Assembly (NCBI GenBank): GCA_948444865.1
Contig: CAOJVE010000009.1
Span: forward strand, 1 to 35,235
Source: an uncultured Lachnospiraceae bacterium
Lineage (GTDB): Bacteria; Bacillota; Clostridia; Lachnospirales; Lachnospiraceae
Direction: 5' to 3'
Length of the DNA stretch: 35,235 nucleotides
Below, one piece after another: positions 23,568 through 30,854 of the stretch; the first letter of the stretch is position 1; each line of letters opens with the position of its first letter. The notes below the pieces were generated by a model. That model was not told where the DNA came from and did no database searches. It saw nothing but the letters and a program-made list of their open reading frames with translations. A program made the translations under genes and the position numbers.

Positions 23568-24737
23568 CTAATCCTCCTCGTCCTGTTCCCTGCTTCCGCC
23601 GCCGATAATCGTGGAATAATCCAGCAAAGTCACGCCGGCCTCTTCATCCTGGATGACCTTCGGCGCCTCGCCGGCCGCCTTAGCTTTTTCCAGCAGCTCC
23701 TCTGCCGTATAAAGGGGAATGGCGATCTTGGCCAGTTCCTTTTCCTGCGCCGCCTCGTCCGGTTCCTCTTTTTCCGAAACCGCCTCTTGGGGCGTCTGCG
23801 CTTCCTGCGGCTTTTGCGGTTCTTCTTTCGGCGCCGACTCCTCTTCCTTTGCCGCGTTCAGCGGCGGAATCTCGGCTGTAGGCTTTTTCTCCGGTTCCGC
23901 GCTCTGCGCCTTGGCGGGCACGGCCGCCTCGATCTCCTTTTTCAGCTCCTCATGGGCCCGGTCCGCCGCCTGCTCCGCCGGGGAGCCGCCCTCCAGACCG
24001 AGAATCGTCTCCACCGGCTCCATATCTTCGATAAAACCGCCGGTGCGGGCGATCTTTTTGGCCGCTTTCAGCTTCTCTTTCTCCTCGCGCCTCCGCTCCT
24101 TGGCCTCCGCCTTCAAGCGGGCCACTTCTTCCTTTTGGCGGGCGCGCATCTCTTTTTTCAGCTGCCGCCGGCTCTTGGGCTCCTGGTCCGTCAAACTGGC
24201 CTGAACGGCCTCCTTCGCCGCCGCCAGATCATCTTTTGCGTCTTCCTCTTCCTGGGGCGCGTCCTTGTCCTTGCTCCACAGCTCCGCCAGGACAAAAATC
24301 ACAATCAGAAACAGCACGCCCAGCCCAATGATAATCAGGCCTTCCGTGGACTGAATCGCCATCAGCAGATAGCCCAGAAAACCGATGGTGATCGTTACCC
24401 TGGTAATGTCCCCCCGCAGGGTAATGGCCTTCGGCCCCGCGCCCGGCTTGCCGGCATCCAGCACGGTAAACATGCTGTTGTCCAAATCAATTTCCTGCAC
24501 CCGGTACCGGTAAATCTGGTTGCCGTCCTGCACGATGATGGAATCGCCAATGAGAACGTCCCGGCCGGAAATGCTTTTCCCATAAGTCACCGACCCCAGC
24601 GGAAGGTTCGTCTCTATATCTGCATCGTCAATCGTCACTGTGGAAATCCCCATAAACGGCGGCACAGCCAATGCCAGAATGCAGATAATCGCTAAAAACA
24701 CAACTAAATGTACTATAAACTTCAGAAATCCGGACAT
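23568..24737 (-). CDS. Membrane protein with SipW/signal-peptidase-like core and long charged coiled-coil tail
   Basis: This 389-residue protein has an N-terminal membrane helix (5-28), a beta domain at about 32-112 (LPLGSVTYGKSISGRDVLIGDSIIV, then RYRVQEIDLDNSMFTVLDAG), two close hydrophobic segments at about 115-155, and a cytosolic-type tail of over 200 residues rich in Glu, Lys and Ala. The tail includes a likely coiled coil (RRQLKKEMRARQKEEVARLKAEAKERRREEKEKLKAAKK). The beta domain resembles type I signal peptidases of the SipW class, but the catalytic Ser-Met and general-base motifs are not evident, so it is probably not a protease. An NfeD-like OB fold is an alternative. It is convergent with spmB and divergent from pdaA. 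The function is unknown. Confidence 0.55.
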   Translation of the reverse strand: MSGFLKFIVHLVVFLAIICILALAVPPFMGISTVTIDDADIETNLPLGSVTYGKSISGRDVLIGDSIIVQDGNQIYRYRVQEIDLDNSMFTVLDAGKPGAGPKAITLRGDITRVTITIGFLGYLLMAIQSTEGLIIIGLGVLFLIVIFVLAELWSKDKDAPQEEEDAKDDLAAAKEAVQASLTDQEPKSRRQLKKEMRARQKEEVARLKAEAKERRREEKEKLKAAKKIARTGGFIEDMEPVETILGLEGGSPAEQAADRAHEELKKEIEAAVPAKAQSAEPEKKPTAEIPPLNAAKEEESAPKEEPQKPQEAQTPQEAVSEKEEPDEAAQEKELAKIAIPLYTAEELLEKAKAAGEAPKVIQDEEAGVTLLDYSTIIGGGSREQDEED

Positions 24738-24878
24738 TTACATACACTCCTTTATAGTTTTCGCCGCTTGATTTTTATTTTAACATCTAAACGGCCATCT
24801 GTACATAAAAAATTTACGTCATGTTTTCTTTTTCCCCTCATATATTTGGAATGAGCAAAGAAATAGTGAAGGAATGCT

Positions 24879-25694
24879 ATGCAAAACTGGAAAAAAACTG
24901 TGTGCGCTTCGCTGATTCTTGTGAGCGCATTTTGCGCCGGAAGCGGAGCGGCCATGCTGCGAAATGAAAAACTGCCCCGGAAAGCCTCCATCGAATCCGA
25001 GGCTGACGGCAACTGGGGCTTAAGCTTCCCTGAAGAAGGCCAGCCGCCCGTGGCCAACGCGTCCATGGAAGAGCTGGAAAAATTCAACGCCTATTACGCG
25101 CAGGACACCGAAGAAAAGCGCATCTACCTGACTTTCGACTGCGGGTACGAGAACGGAAACACGCCTCTTATTCTGGACGCTTTGAAAAAACACAAAGCCC
25201 CGGCCACTTTTTTCGCGGTGGGAAATTTCGTCTCCGACAACCCGGATTTAATCAAGCGTATCGTGGAGGAGGGCCACACAGTGGGCAACCACACCTTCAG
25301 CCACCCCGATATGTCGAAAATCTCCACAAAAGAGTCTTTCGGCAAGGAACTGTCCCAGGTGGAGGATCTGTATAAGGAAATCACAGGAGAGGAGATGGCC
25401 AAATATTACCGGCCGCCCCAGGGCAAATACAGCGAGAATAATCTGCAGATGGCCAAAGACATGGGATACCGAACGTTCTTCTGGAGCCTGGCCTACGTGG
25501 ACTGGATCCAGGATCAGCAACCAAGCAAAGAGGAAGCGTTTGAGAAGCTTCTGGGACGGGTTCACCCCGGCGCCATCGTCCTTTTGCACAACACTTCCTC
25601 CACCAACGGCCAGATTCTGGATGAGCTTCTGGGAAAATGGGAGGATATGGGTTATTCCTTCCATCCCCTGGAAGAACTCTGGGAGCAATCGTAA
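24879..25694 (+). CDS. pdaA: Delta-lactam-type polysaccharide deacetylase PdaA
   Basis: This 271-residue exported protein (signal anchor in residues 1-25) is a NodB-type deacetylase of the PdaA group. PdaA removes acetyl from N-acetylmuramic acid so that muramic-delta-lactam can form in the spore cortex. The catalytic region starts TFDCGYENGNTPLILDALKKH (Asp87; here Cys follows where other deacetylases have a second Asp, as in several clostridial members by memory). The zinc-binding NHTFSHP has His138 and His142. YYRPPQGKYSE and PGAIVLLHNTSSTNG follow. AAGGAAT precedes the ATG. It ends 10 bases before the convergent niaR. Confidence 0.9.
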   Translation: MQNWKKTVCASLILVSAFCAGSGAAMLRNEKLPRKASIESEADGNWGLSFPEEGQPPVANASMEELEKFNAYYAQDTEEKRIYLTFDCGYENGNTPLILDALKKHKAPATFFAVGNFVSDNPDLIKRIVEEGHTVGNHTFSHPDMSKISTKESFGKELSQVEDLYKEITGEEMAKYYRPPQGKYSENNLQMAKDMGYRTFFWSLAYVDWIQDQQPSKEEAFEKLLGRVHPGAIVLLHNTSSTNGQILDELLGKWEDMGYSFHPLEELWEQS

Positions 25695-25704
25695 ACGCAT
25701 CCGG

Positions 25705-26247
25705 TCAAAATTCTTTTTCATAGGGAAGCCATTCCACCATATAGCCTTTTTTGTCCAGCTCCGCCTCAATCTCATCCAGAATTTCTTCTTTCTCGGCGGC
25801 TATATGGTGAAAATGGTAACCGGACGTCACGTTCAGAAGGGGCGAGGACTTCCCCGAGCGCAAGTCCTCCACGAACTGGCGTATGTCACGCTGACTCTTG
25901 ATGTGCATGGGCGCCGTCAGCCTGCCGTAAATGCGGTGGTTGATCATCACGTCCAGCACGCAGCCGCCCAGGTTTACGATAGCGCTTAACTCGTCTTCCA
26001 CCTGTTCGTCGGTGTGGTACACCTTGATCAGCCGGACCGCCTGCTTCGGCTCGTCCAGATAGTATCCCCTGGAAGTGGAGACGATGGGATGCCCTTCTGT
26101 GCGCAAAAGCGCAATGTCCTGGACGACTGCCTGGCGGCTGACGCCCGTCTCCTTCCCCAGCACGGCTCCCGGCAGAGGCTGCGGGGACTTTCTCATCAGC
26201 GTCAAAAGCTTCTTCCGCCTGTCCGCCCCTGTCATTAACTTTGTCAT
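25705..26247 (-). CDS. niaR: NiaR-type NAD biosynthesis repressor (HTH_11 plus 3H domain)
   Basis: This 180-residue regulator has a winged helix-turn-helix at about 8-62 (GAVLGKETGVSRQAVVQDIALLRTEG) followed by the 3H ligand-binding domain. His78 in KVYHTDEQ, the acidic EDEL at 84-87, and His145/His147 in GYHFHHI match the metal and nicotinic-acid site of the family. NiaR represses NAD synthesis and niacin uptake genes when niacin is present. It is the last gene of the nadA-nadB-nadC operon, 14 bases after nadC, with AGGAGG ten bases before its ATG. It should bind the operator over the nadA promoter, giving autoregulation. Confidence 0.92.
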   Translation of the reverse strand: MTKLMTGADRRKKLLTLMRKSPQPLPGAVLGKETGVSRQAVVQDIALLRTEGHPIVSTSRGYYLDEPKQAVRLIKVYHTDEQVEDELSAIVNLGGCVLDVMINHRIYGRLTAPMHIKSQRDIRQFVEDLRSGKSSPLLNVTSGYHFHHIAAEKEEILDEIEAELDKKGYMVEWLPYEKEF

Positions 26248-26261
26248 CTACACAACACCTC

Positions 26262-27116
26262 CTACGAAAGCGTCCGCAAATGCTTCAGGCTGATGTCCAG
26301 AATCGGGGCCGAGTGGGTCAGCGCGCCGCTTGAAACGAAGTCCACGCCCAGGCTGGCAAGCTTCTGGATATTTTCCATCGTTATATTGCCGGAGCATTCC
26401 GTCTGCGCCCTGCCGTCAATGAACCGGATCGCCTCGGCCATCTCCTCCGCCGTCATATTGTCCAGCATAATAATGTCCGCCCCGGCTTCCACCGCCTCTT
26501 TTACCATCTGAAGATCTTCTGTTTCCACCTCAATCTTGCGCACAAAGGGCGCATAGGCCCGCGCCGCCTGCACTGCCTCTTTCACGCCGCCGGCCGCTCC
26601 GATGTGGTTATCCTTTAACAGCACGCCGTCGGACAGGTTGTAGCGGTGATTCTCGCCGCCGCCCACCCGCACCGCGTATTTCTCAAAGACACGCATGCAC
26701 GGCGTGGTCTTCCGGGTGTCCAAAAGCCGGATCTTCGTGCCTTCCAGCATTTTCGCCACGGTATGGGTATACGTGGCGATGCCGCTCATGCGCTGCAGAT
26801 AATTCAGGGCGGTCCGCTCCCCAAAGAGCAATACCCGCACGTCCCCGGTGATTTTCGCCAAAAGCTGGCCCGCCTGCACCGCATCCCCGTCTTCGGCATA
26901 CGCTTCCACCTGCGTATCCCCGTCCAGCAGGGCGAACACCCGCGCGAACACCGGCAGCCCGGCAAGGATTCCGTCTTCCTTGCAGATGAGCTGCACTTCC
27001 CCCTTCTGATATTTTGGCGTCACCGCGTTGGTGGACACGTCCTCGCTGCTGATGTCCTCCTCCAGCGCCAGACGGATGTATTTGTCAGCAACAAGCTGCA
27101 TTGTAATTGGATTCAT
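26262..27116 (-). CDS. nadC: Nicotinate-nucleotide pyrophosphorylase (carboxylating)
   Basis: This 284-residue enzyme (QPRTase) converts quinolinate and phosphoribosyl pyrophosphate to nicotinate mononucleotide and CO2. Signatures are LALEEDISSEDVST, ALNYLQRMSGIATYT, LLDTRKTTPCMRVFEKYAVRVGGGENHRYNLSDGVLLKDNH, KIEVETEDL and ADIIMLDNM. I start it at 27116 (AGGAGAGGG six bases upstream), so it overlaps the end of nadB by about 32 bases. An earlier in-frame ATG at 27170 is internal to nadB with no site. Length is normal. Confidence 0.95.
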   Translation of the reverse strand: MNPITMQLVADKYIRLALEEDISSEDVSTNAVTPKYQKGEVQLICKEDGILAGLPVFARVFALLDGDTQVEAYAEDGDAVQAGQLLAKITGDVRVLLFGERTALNYLQRMSGIATYTHTVAKMLEGTKIRLLDTRKTTPCMRVFEKYAVRVGGGENHRYNLSDGVLLKDNHIGAAGGVKEAVQAARAYAPFVRKIEVETEDLQMVKEAVEAGADIIMLDNMTAEEMAEAIRFIDGRAQTECSGNITMENIQKLASLGVDFVSSGALTHSAPILDISLKHLRTLS

Positions 27117-28299
27117 ATGATTCCCTCTCCTTTTCATTTTCCTGAATGCGCAAAGCCGCCCTTCTGGCAAACACCAGGCTCTCCAAAAGGCTGTTGCTGG
27201 CCAGCCGGTTTTTCCCGTGAACGCCGTTGCAGCTAGTCTCCCCCACCGCGTAGAGATGCTTCATGTCCGTGGCCGAATGGCTGTCCACATGAATGCCGCC
27301 CATGAAATAATGCTGCGCCGGGACGATCGGTATCGGCTCCCGCAGGATGTCATAGCCTTCTTCCAGGCATCTCTGGTAAATATTGGGGAAGTGATCCCGC
27401 ACGACTTCCGGCGGCACCTGCGCAAAGGAAAGCCATTCGTGCTTCACGCCTTCTTTTTCCATCTCTTCTGTGATGGCCTGGGTCACCACGTCTCTGGGCA
27501 AAAGCTCATTGACGAAACGCTGGCCTTTGTGGTTTAAGATGATTGCCCCCTCGCCTCTGGCCGACTCGGAAATCAGAAAATTCCGGCCCGGCTTTTCGCT
27601 GTAAAGGCAGGTGGGATGTATCTGCACATAGTCCATATGCTCCAGCGCGACGCCGTGTTTTTTTGCAATGCGGCAGCCGTCCCCGGTCAGCAGCGGAAAA
27701 TTGGTGGAATGCTCGTAAAGCCCGCCGATTCCGCCGGTGGCTAAAATCGTGTCCTCCGCGTAGATCCGCAGCTCTTCCCCGGTTCTTTTTTCCGCCGCCA
27801 CGCCCATGCACTGTCCCTGGTACACCACCAGATCCACCATCTTCGTGTACTCCATGATCTTCACATTGGACAGCTTTTTCACCTGCGCCAAAAGAGCCGT
27901 GGTGATCTCCTGGCCGGTAATGTCTTTGTGGTAGCAGATCCGCGGGCAGGAATGGGCGCCCTCCCGGGTGTATTTCAGACTGCCGTCCGGGTTCTTATCA
28001 AAACGAACGCCAAACTTCAGAAGGGAGTCGATCGCCTGACGGCTCTCCCGGATCATAATGTCCACGCTCTCCCGGCGGTTTTCGTAATGGCCCGCCTTCA
28101 TGGTGTCCTCAAAATACGCTTCGTAATCCGCCTCGCCTCGCAGCACGCAGACGCCCCCCTGCGCCAGCATGGAGTCGCAGCTGGCCAGATCTTCCTTTGA
28201 GAGCATCACGACCCGCTTATTTCCGGGAAGATGAAGCGCCGCATAAAGCCCTGCCACCCCGCATCCCACAATGACCACATCGTAATACAGATTCATCAT
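27085..28299 (-). CDS. nadB: L-aspartate oxidase
   Basis: This 404-residue flavoprotein oxidises L-aspartate to iminoaspartate, the substrate of NadA. The FAD-binding VVIVGCGVAGLYAALHLP lies at residue 8. SMLAQGGVCVL, the catalytic region VALEHMDYVQIHPTCLY, and the C-terminal PAQHYFMGGIHVDSHSATDMKHLYAVGETSCNGVHGKNRLASNSLLESLVFA are typical. It lacks the C-terminal helical domain of the about 540-residue E. coli enzyme, giving a short form; from memory clostridial enzymes are often short. Start overlaps the nadA stop by 4 bases (ATGA). Confidence 0.95.
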   Translation of the reverse strand: MMNLYYDVVIVGCGVAGLYAALHLPGNKRVVMLSKEDLASCDSMLAQGGVCVLRGEADYEAYFEDTMKAGHYENRRESVDIMIRESRQAIDSLLKFGVRFDKNPDGSLKYTREGAHSCPRICYHKDITGQEITTALLAQVKKLSNVKIMEYTKMVDLVVYQGQCMGVAAEKRTGEELRIYAEDTILATGGIGGLYEHSTNFPLLTGDGCRIAKKHGVALEHMDYVQIHPTCLYSEKPGRNFLISESARGEGAIILNHKGQRFVNELLPRDVVTQAITEEMEKEGVKHEWLSFAQVPPEVVRDHFPNIYQRCLEEGYDILREPIPIVPAQHYFMGGIHVDSHSATDMKHLYAVGETSCNGVHGKNRLASNSLLESLVFARRAALRIQENEKERESYESNYNAACC

Positions 28300-29213
28300 T
28301 TCCCCTTTCCCGACGCAATTTCCAACATCCGCTTCAAAGTCCGCCCCGCCGGCTCCTTCAGCTCTTCCTTTACGTCCAGCAAGTTTTCCCCGTCACGCAG
28401 CGCCTGGGCCACTTTTTCCAGGGTAATCCGTTTCATTCCCTCACAGACCGGCCGCGTCTCGGCAAAATAAAACGCCGCGTCTGGTCGCTTTCTCTCAAGC
28501 TCGTACAAAACGCCCTCTTCCGTGGCGATGATAAACTCCTTCGCCGGGCTGTCTGCCGCGTAAGCGATGATGCCGCTGGTAGAACCGATATAATCCGCCA
28601 GCTCCAACACTTTCGCGTTGCACTCCGGGTGCGCCAGGACCTTCGCCTGCGGATGGCCCTCTTTTAACGCCTTTATTTCCTCCGCCTTCATTTCCTCGTG
28701 CACGGGGCAGTATCCGTCGTGGATGAGGATGTGTTTTTCCGGAACCTGCTGCGCCACATGGCGGGCCAGATTTTTGTCCGGGATAAAAAAAATATGCTCG
28801 TTCGGCAAATTTCGCACAATCTTAACCGCGTTGGCGGACGTGACGCACACATCCGACCAGGACTTAATCTCGGCCGTGGAATTCACATAGCAGACCACCG
28901 CCAGATCGGGGTATTTTTCCCGGGCCGCCTGCACCGCCTCCTTCGTCACCATGTGGGCCATGGGACAGTCCGCCTCCAGATCCGGCATCAGCACCGTCTT
29001 ATCCGGGCTTAACAGCTTGCCGCTCTCCCCCATAAAAGACACCCCGCAAAAGACGAGGGTTTTGTTGGGCAGCCCGGCGGCCAGCTTGCTTAAATAAAAA
29101 GAATCCCCCACATAATCCGCCGCCGCCTGCACTTCTCCCTCCACATAATAGTGGGCCAGGATCACCGCGTCTTTTTCTTTCTTCAACTGCTCAATCGTTT
29201 CCAGTATGTTCAT
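28296..29213 (-). CDS. nadA: Quinolinate synthase
   Basis: This 305-residue enzyme condenses iminoaspartate with dihydroxyacetone phosphate to quinolinate using a [4Fe-4S] cluster. The three ligand cysteines are Cys83 (DLEADCPMAHM), Cys169 (IHDGYCPVHEE) and Cys257 (ETRPVCEGMK), spaced 86 and 88 residues apart as in the short NadA class. AHYYVEGEVQAAADYVGDSFYLSKLA and CGVSFMGESGKLLSPDKTVLMP are typical. It is the first gene of nadA-nadB-nadC-niaR, with GGAAAA just upstream of the ATG and the NiaR-type operator further up. Confidence 0.95.
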   Translation of the reverse strand: MNILETIEQLKKEKDAVILAHYYVEGEVQAAADYVGDSFYLSKLAAGLPNKTLVFCGVSFMGESGKLLSPDKTVLMPDLEADCPMAHMVTKEAVQAAREKYPDLAVVCYVNSTAEIKSWSDVCVTSANAVKIVRNLPNEHIFFIPDKNLARHVAQQVPEKHILIHDGYCPVHEEMKAEEIKALKEGHPQAKVLAHPECNAKVLELADYIGSTSGIIAYAADSPAKEFIIATEEGVLYELERKRPDAAFYFAETRPVCEGMKRITLEKVAQALRDGENLLDVKEELKEPAGRTLKRMLEIASGKGK

Positions 29214-29267
29214 TTTTCCTTCCCCATTTCTGCCTATAAAAGCAAAGCTCTACGTATGTTGTAGAAC

Positions 29268-29298
29268 AGTATAGCACATATCTTGACAGGTGACAAGA
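29268..29298 (-). promoter_or_regulatory. nadA promoter overlapped by a NiaR-type operator
   Basis: On the minus strand TTGTCA (29296-29291), 17 bases and TATACT (29273-29268) form the promoter. The near-palindrome TCTTGACAGGTGACAAGA at 29281-29298 covers the -35 and resembles Firmicutes NiaR boxes, so bound NiaR would block RNA polymerase. Confidence 0.75.
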
Positions 29299-29320
29299 CA
29301 GATAATGAGATTTGAGCGCC

Positions 29321-29349
29321 TTGACATTGCCAGGGGCTCATAATATGAT
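29321..29349 (+). promoter_or_regulatory. Promoter of the AraC-type regulator gene
   Basis: TTGACA (29321-29326), 17 bases and TATGAT (29344-29349), divergent from the nadA promoter and outside the NiaR-type box. Confidence 0.6.
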
Positions 29350-29409
29350 AACATTATTCCCATGTAGCAAGCAGATTGAATCCCTTTATGAAAATGACGG
29401 ACAAAGACC

Positions 29410-30198
29410 ATGAAAAAATCCATCTTCATGCCGCTGACGGCCACGCCCTTTCGCCGAACAGAAGAATACAGAGAAATCCCCCCTCAAAACCCGGCCCTGG
29501 CCGGATACATCCGCTGTTTCTGGGGAAGCGACGCGCCTTTTGCAAAAAAAGACTCCCAGGCTTTCTCGACAATGGTCATCCCGGACGCCTGCGCGGATAT
29601 CATCTACAGCATCGACCACACAAAGCGCGCGATCCTGGGCAGATTCTGCGGCGTCAGCGACGCCAGCTTTATAAGCCGCGAAAATCCCCCGCCGGGCCAT
29701 GTCGTCTCCACCTTCGGCATCCGTTTCTACGCCTGGACCGCCTGCGCTTTTTCCGTGGATTCCCTAAAAGGCGCCCAGGACGGCTCCTGTGACGTATCCT
29801 CCAAATTTCAGTGGCTGGACCGGCTTTTGCGTCCGCTTCTGCTGGAAAAACATTCCTTAAGGGAACGCGCCCGCATAGCGGAAGAACTGCTCCTGACGCA
29901 ATCCGGCCAGATGCGGCAGAATCACGTGATTCGTGACGCGGCGGACGCGATTTTGCTGCACCGAGGCGCCCTGACCGCGGCAGACCTGGCCAGGGAATGC
30001 TTTATCAGCGGCAGGCAGCTGGAGCGGCTGTTCCACGAATACATCGGCGTCACGCCCAAAAAACTCTGCAATCTGGTCCGCTATCAATATCTTTGGAATG
30101 AAATCCTGACAAATCCCCGGTTTGACGTTTTAGACGCGGTCTGCAGATACGGCTATGCCGACCAGTCCCATCTGTGCCTGAAAGATCTATCCCATTAG
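29410..30198 (+). CDS. AraC-family transcriptional regulator, C-terminus apparently shortened
   Basis: This 262-residue protein has an N-terminal sensing region of the DUF6597 kind (PALAGYIRCFWGSD ... STMVIPDACADIIYSID ... FGIRFYAWTA) and a C-terminal AraC-type DNA-binding region. The first HTH is GALTAADLARECFISGRQLERLFHEYIGVTPKKLCNLVRYQ and the second begins DVLDAVCRYGYADQSHL. After DQSHL family members normally run on through about 15-20 more residues (F-K-x-x-x-G-x-(S/T)-P). Here only CLKDLSH remains before TAG, and a strong terminator begins 2 bases later. A small deletion or frameshift may have trimmed the last helix. The Shine-Dalgarno is weak (ACGGAC). Target genes are unknown. Confidence 0.8.
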   Translation: MKKSIFMPLTATPFRRTEEYREIPPQNPALAGYIRCFWGSDAPFAKKDSQAFSTMVIPDACADIIYSIDHTKRAILGRFCGVSDASFISRENPPPGHVVSTFGIRFYAWTACAFSVDSLKGAQDGSCDVSSKFQWLDRLLRPLLLEKHSLRERARIAEELLLTQSGQMRQNHVIRDAADAILLHRGALTAADLARECFISGRQLERLFHEYIGVTPKKLCNLVRYQYLWNEILTNPRFDVLDAVCRYGYADQSHLCLKDLSH

Positions 30199-30200
30199 AC

Positions 30201-30250
30201 AGCAGACGGACTCCCGCCCGCGGCAAACCGCCGGGAGTCCGTCTGCTTTT
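30201..30250 (+). terminator. Strong terminator after the AraC-type gene
   Basis: AGCAGACGGACTCCCG (30201-30216) pairs perfectly with CGGGAGTCCGTCTGCT (30232-30247), followed by a short T-run. It starts two bases after the stop codon and separates two convergent genes. Confidence 0.8.
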
Positions 30251-30257
30251 GACTGAT

Positions 30258-30854
30258 TTACAGAAACTGCCCAATCATCCTGGCGCACGTTTCCACTCCC
30301 AATTTGGAGCTGTCCAGCATCATATGATAATGTTGCCGGTCCCGCCATTTCCTGGCGGTGTTGGCCTCGTAGAACCCGGCGCGGCGTTTGTCGAACCGCT
30401 TCAGCGCGCTTTCCGCTTCCCTCTCGGGAATCCCGTATTCCTCTATGGCCCGCCGAATGCGGCAGTCCCAGTCCCCGTAAATGAAGACATTCAGCACATC
30501 CGTCCGACGCCGCAGCGCCCAGCCGGCGCAGCGTCCCACGAACACACAGGGGCCTTCCAGGGCCAGCCGCTTTACAATCTGATTTTCCGTGAGAAATAAA
30601 CGGCCTTCCTCCGACAGACCGTCTCCCTGCCCGGCGGCGGCGCGGGCCGCCATGCCGATGGAATACAAAAGGCTGTTGGTAAAATTCTCTTCCAGATGCT
30701 CAATGTACGCGGCCTCTGTGTTCCACTCCCGCGCCGCCATCTGAAGAATATCCCTGCCATAGCAGGGAATCTCCAGCATTTCCCCCACCCGGGCGCCTAT
30801 GTCCTGGCCCCCGGTGGCATATTCCCGTTCAATCGCCACAATCTGATATCCCAT
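30258..30854 (-). CDS. Cytidylate kinase-like family protein (Cytidylate_kin2 type)
   Basis: This 198-residue protein has the P-loop kinase-like start VAIEREYATGGQDIGARVGEML in place of a classical Walker A, then CVFVGRCAGWAL, NVFIYGDWDCRIRRAIEEYGI and a helical KRRAGFYEANTARKWRDRQHYHMMLDSSKLGVETCARMI. This is the PF13189 pattern common in Clostridia. The natural substrate of such proteins is not established; they are not the essential Cmk. Its ATG directly follows the stop of the ABC exporter gene (TAAATG), so it is the last gene of the MarR-ABC-ABC operon. Confidence 0.85.
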   Translation of the reverse strand: MGYQIVAIEREYATGGQDIGARVGEMLEIPCYGRDILQMAAREWNTEAAYIEHLEENFTNSLLYSIGMAARAAAGQGDGLSEEGRLFLTENQIVKRLALEGPCVFVGRCAGWALRRRTDVLNVFIYGDWDCRIRRAIEEYGIPEREAESALKRFDKRRAGFYEANTARKWRDRQHYHMMLDSSKLGVETCARMIGQFL

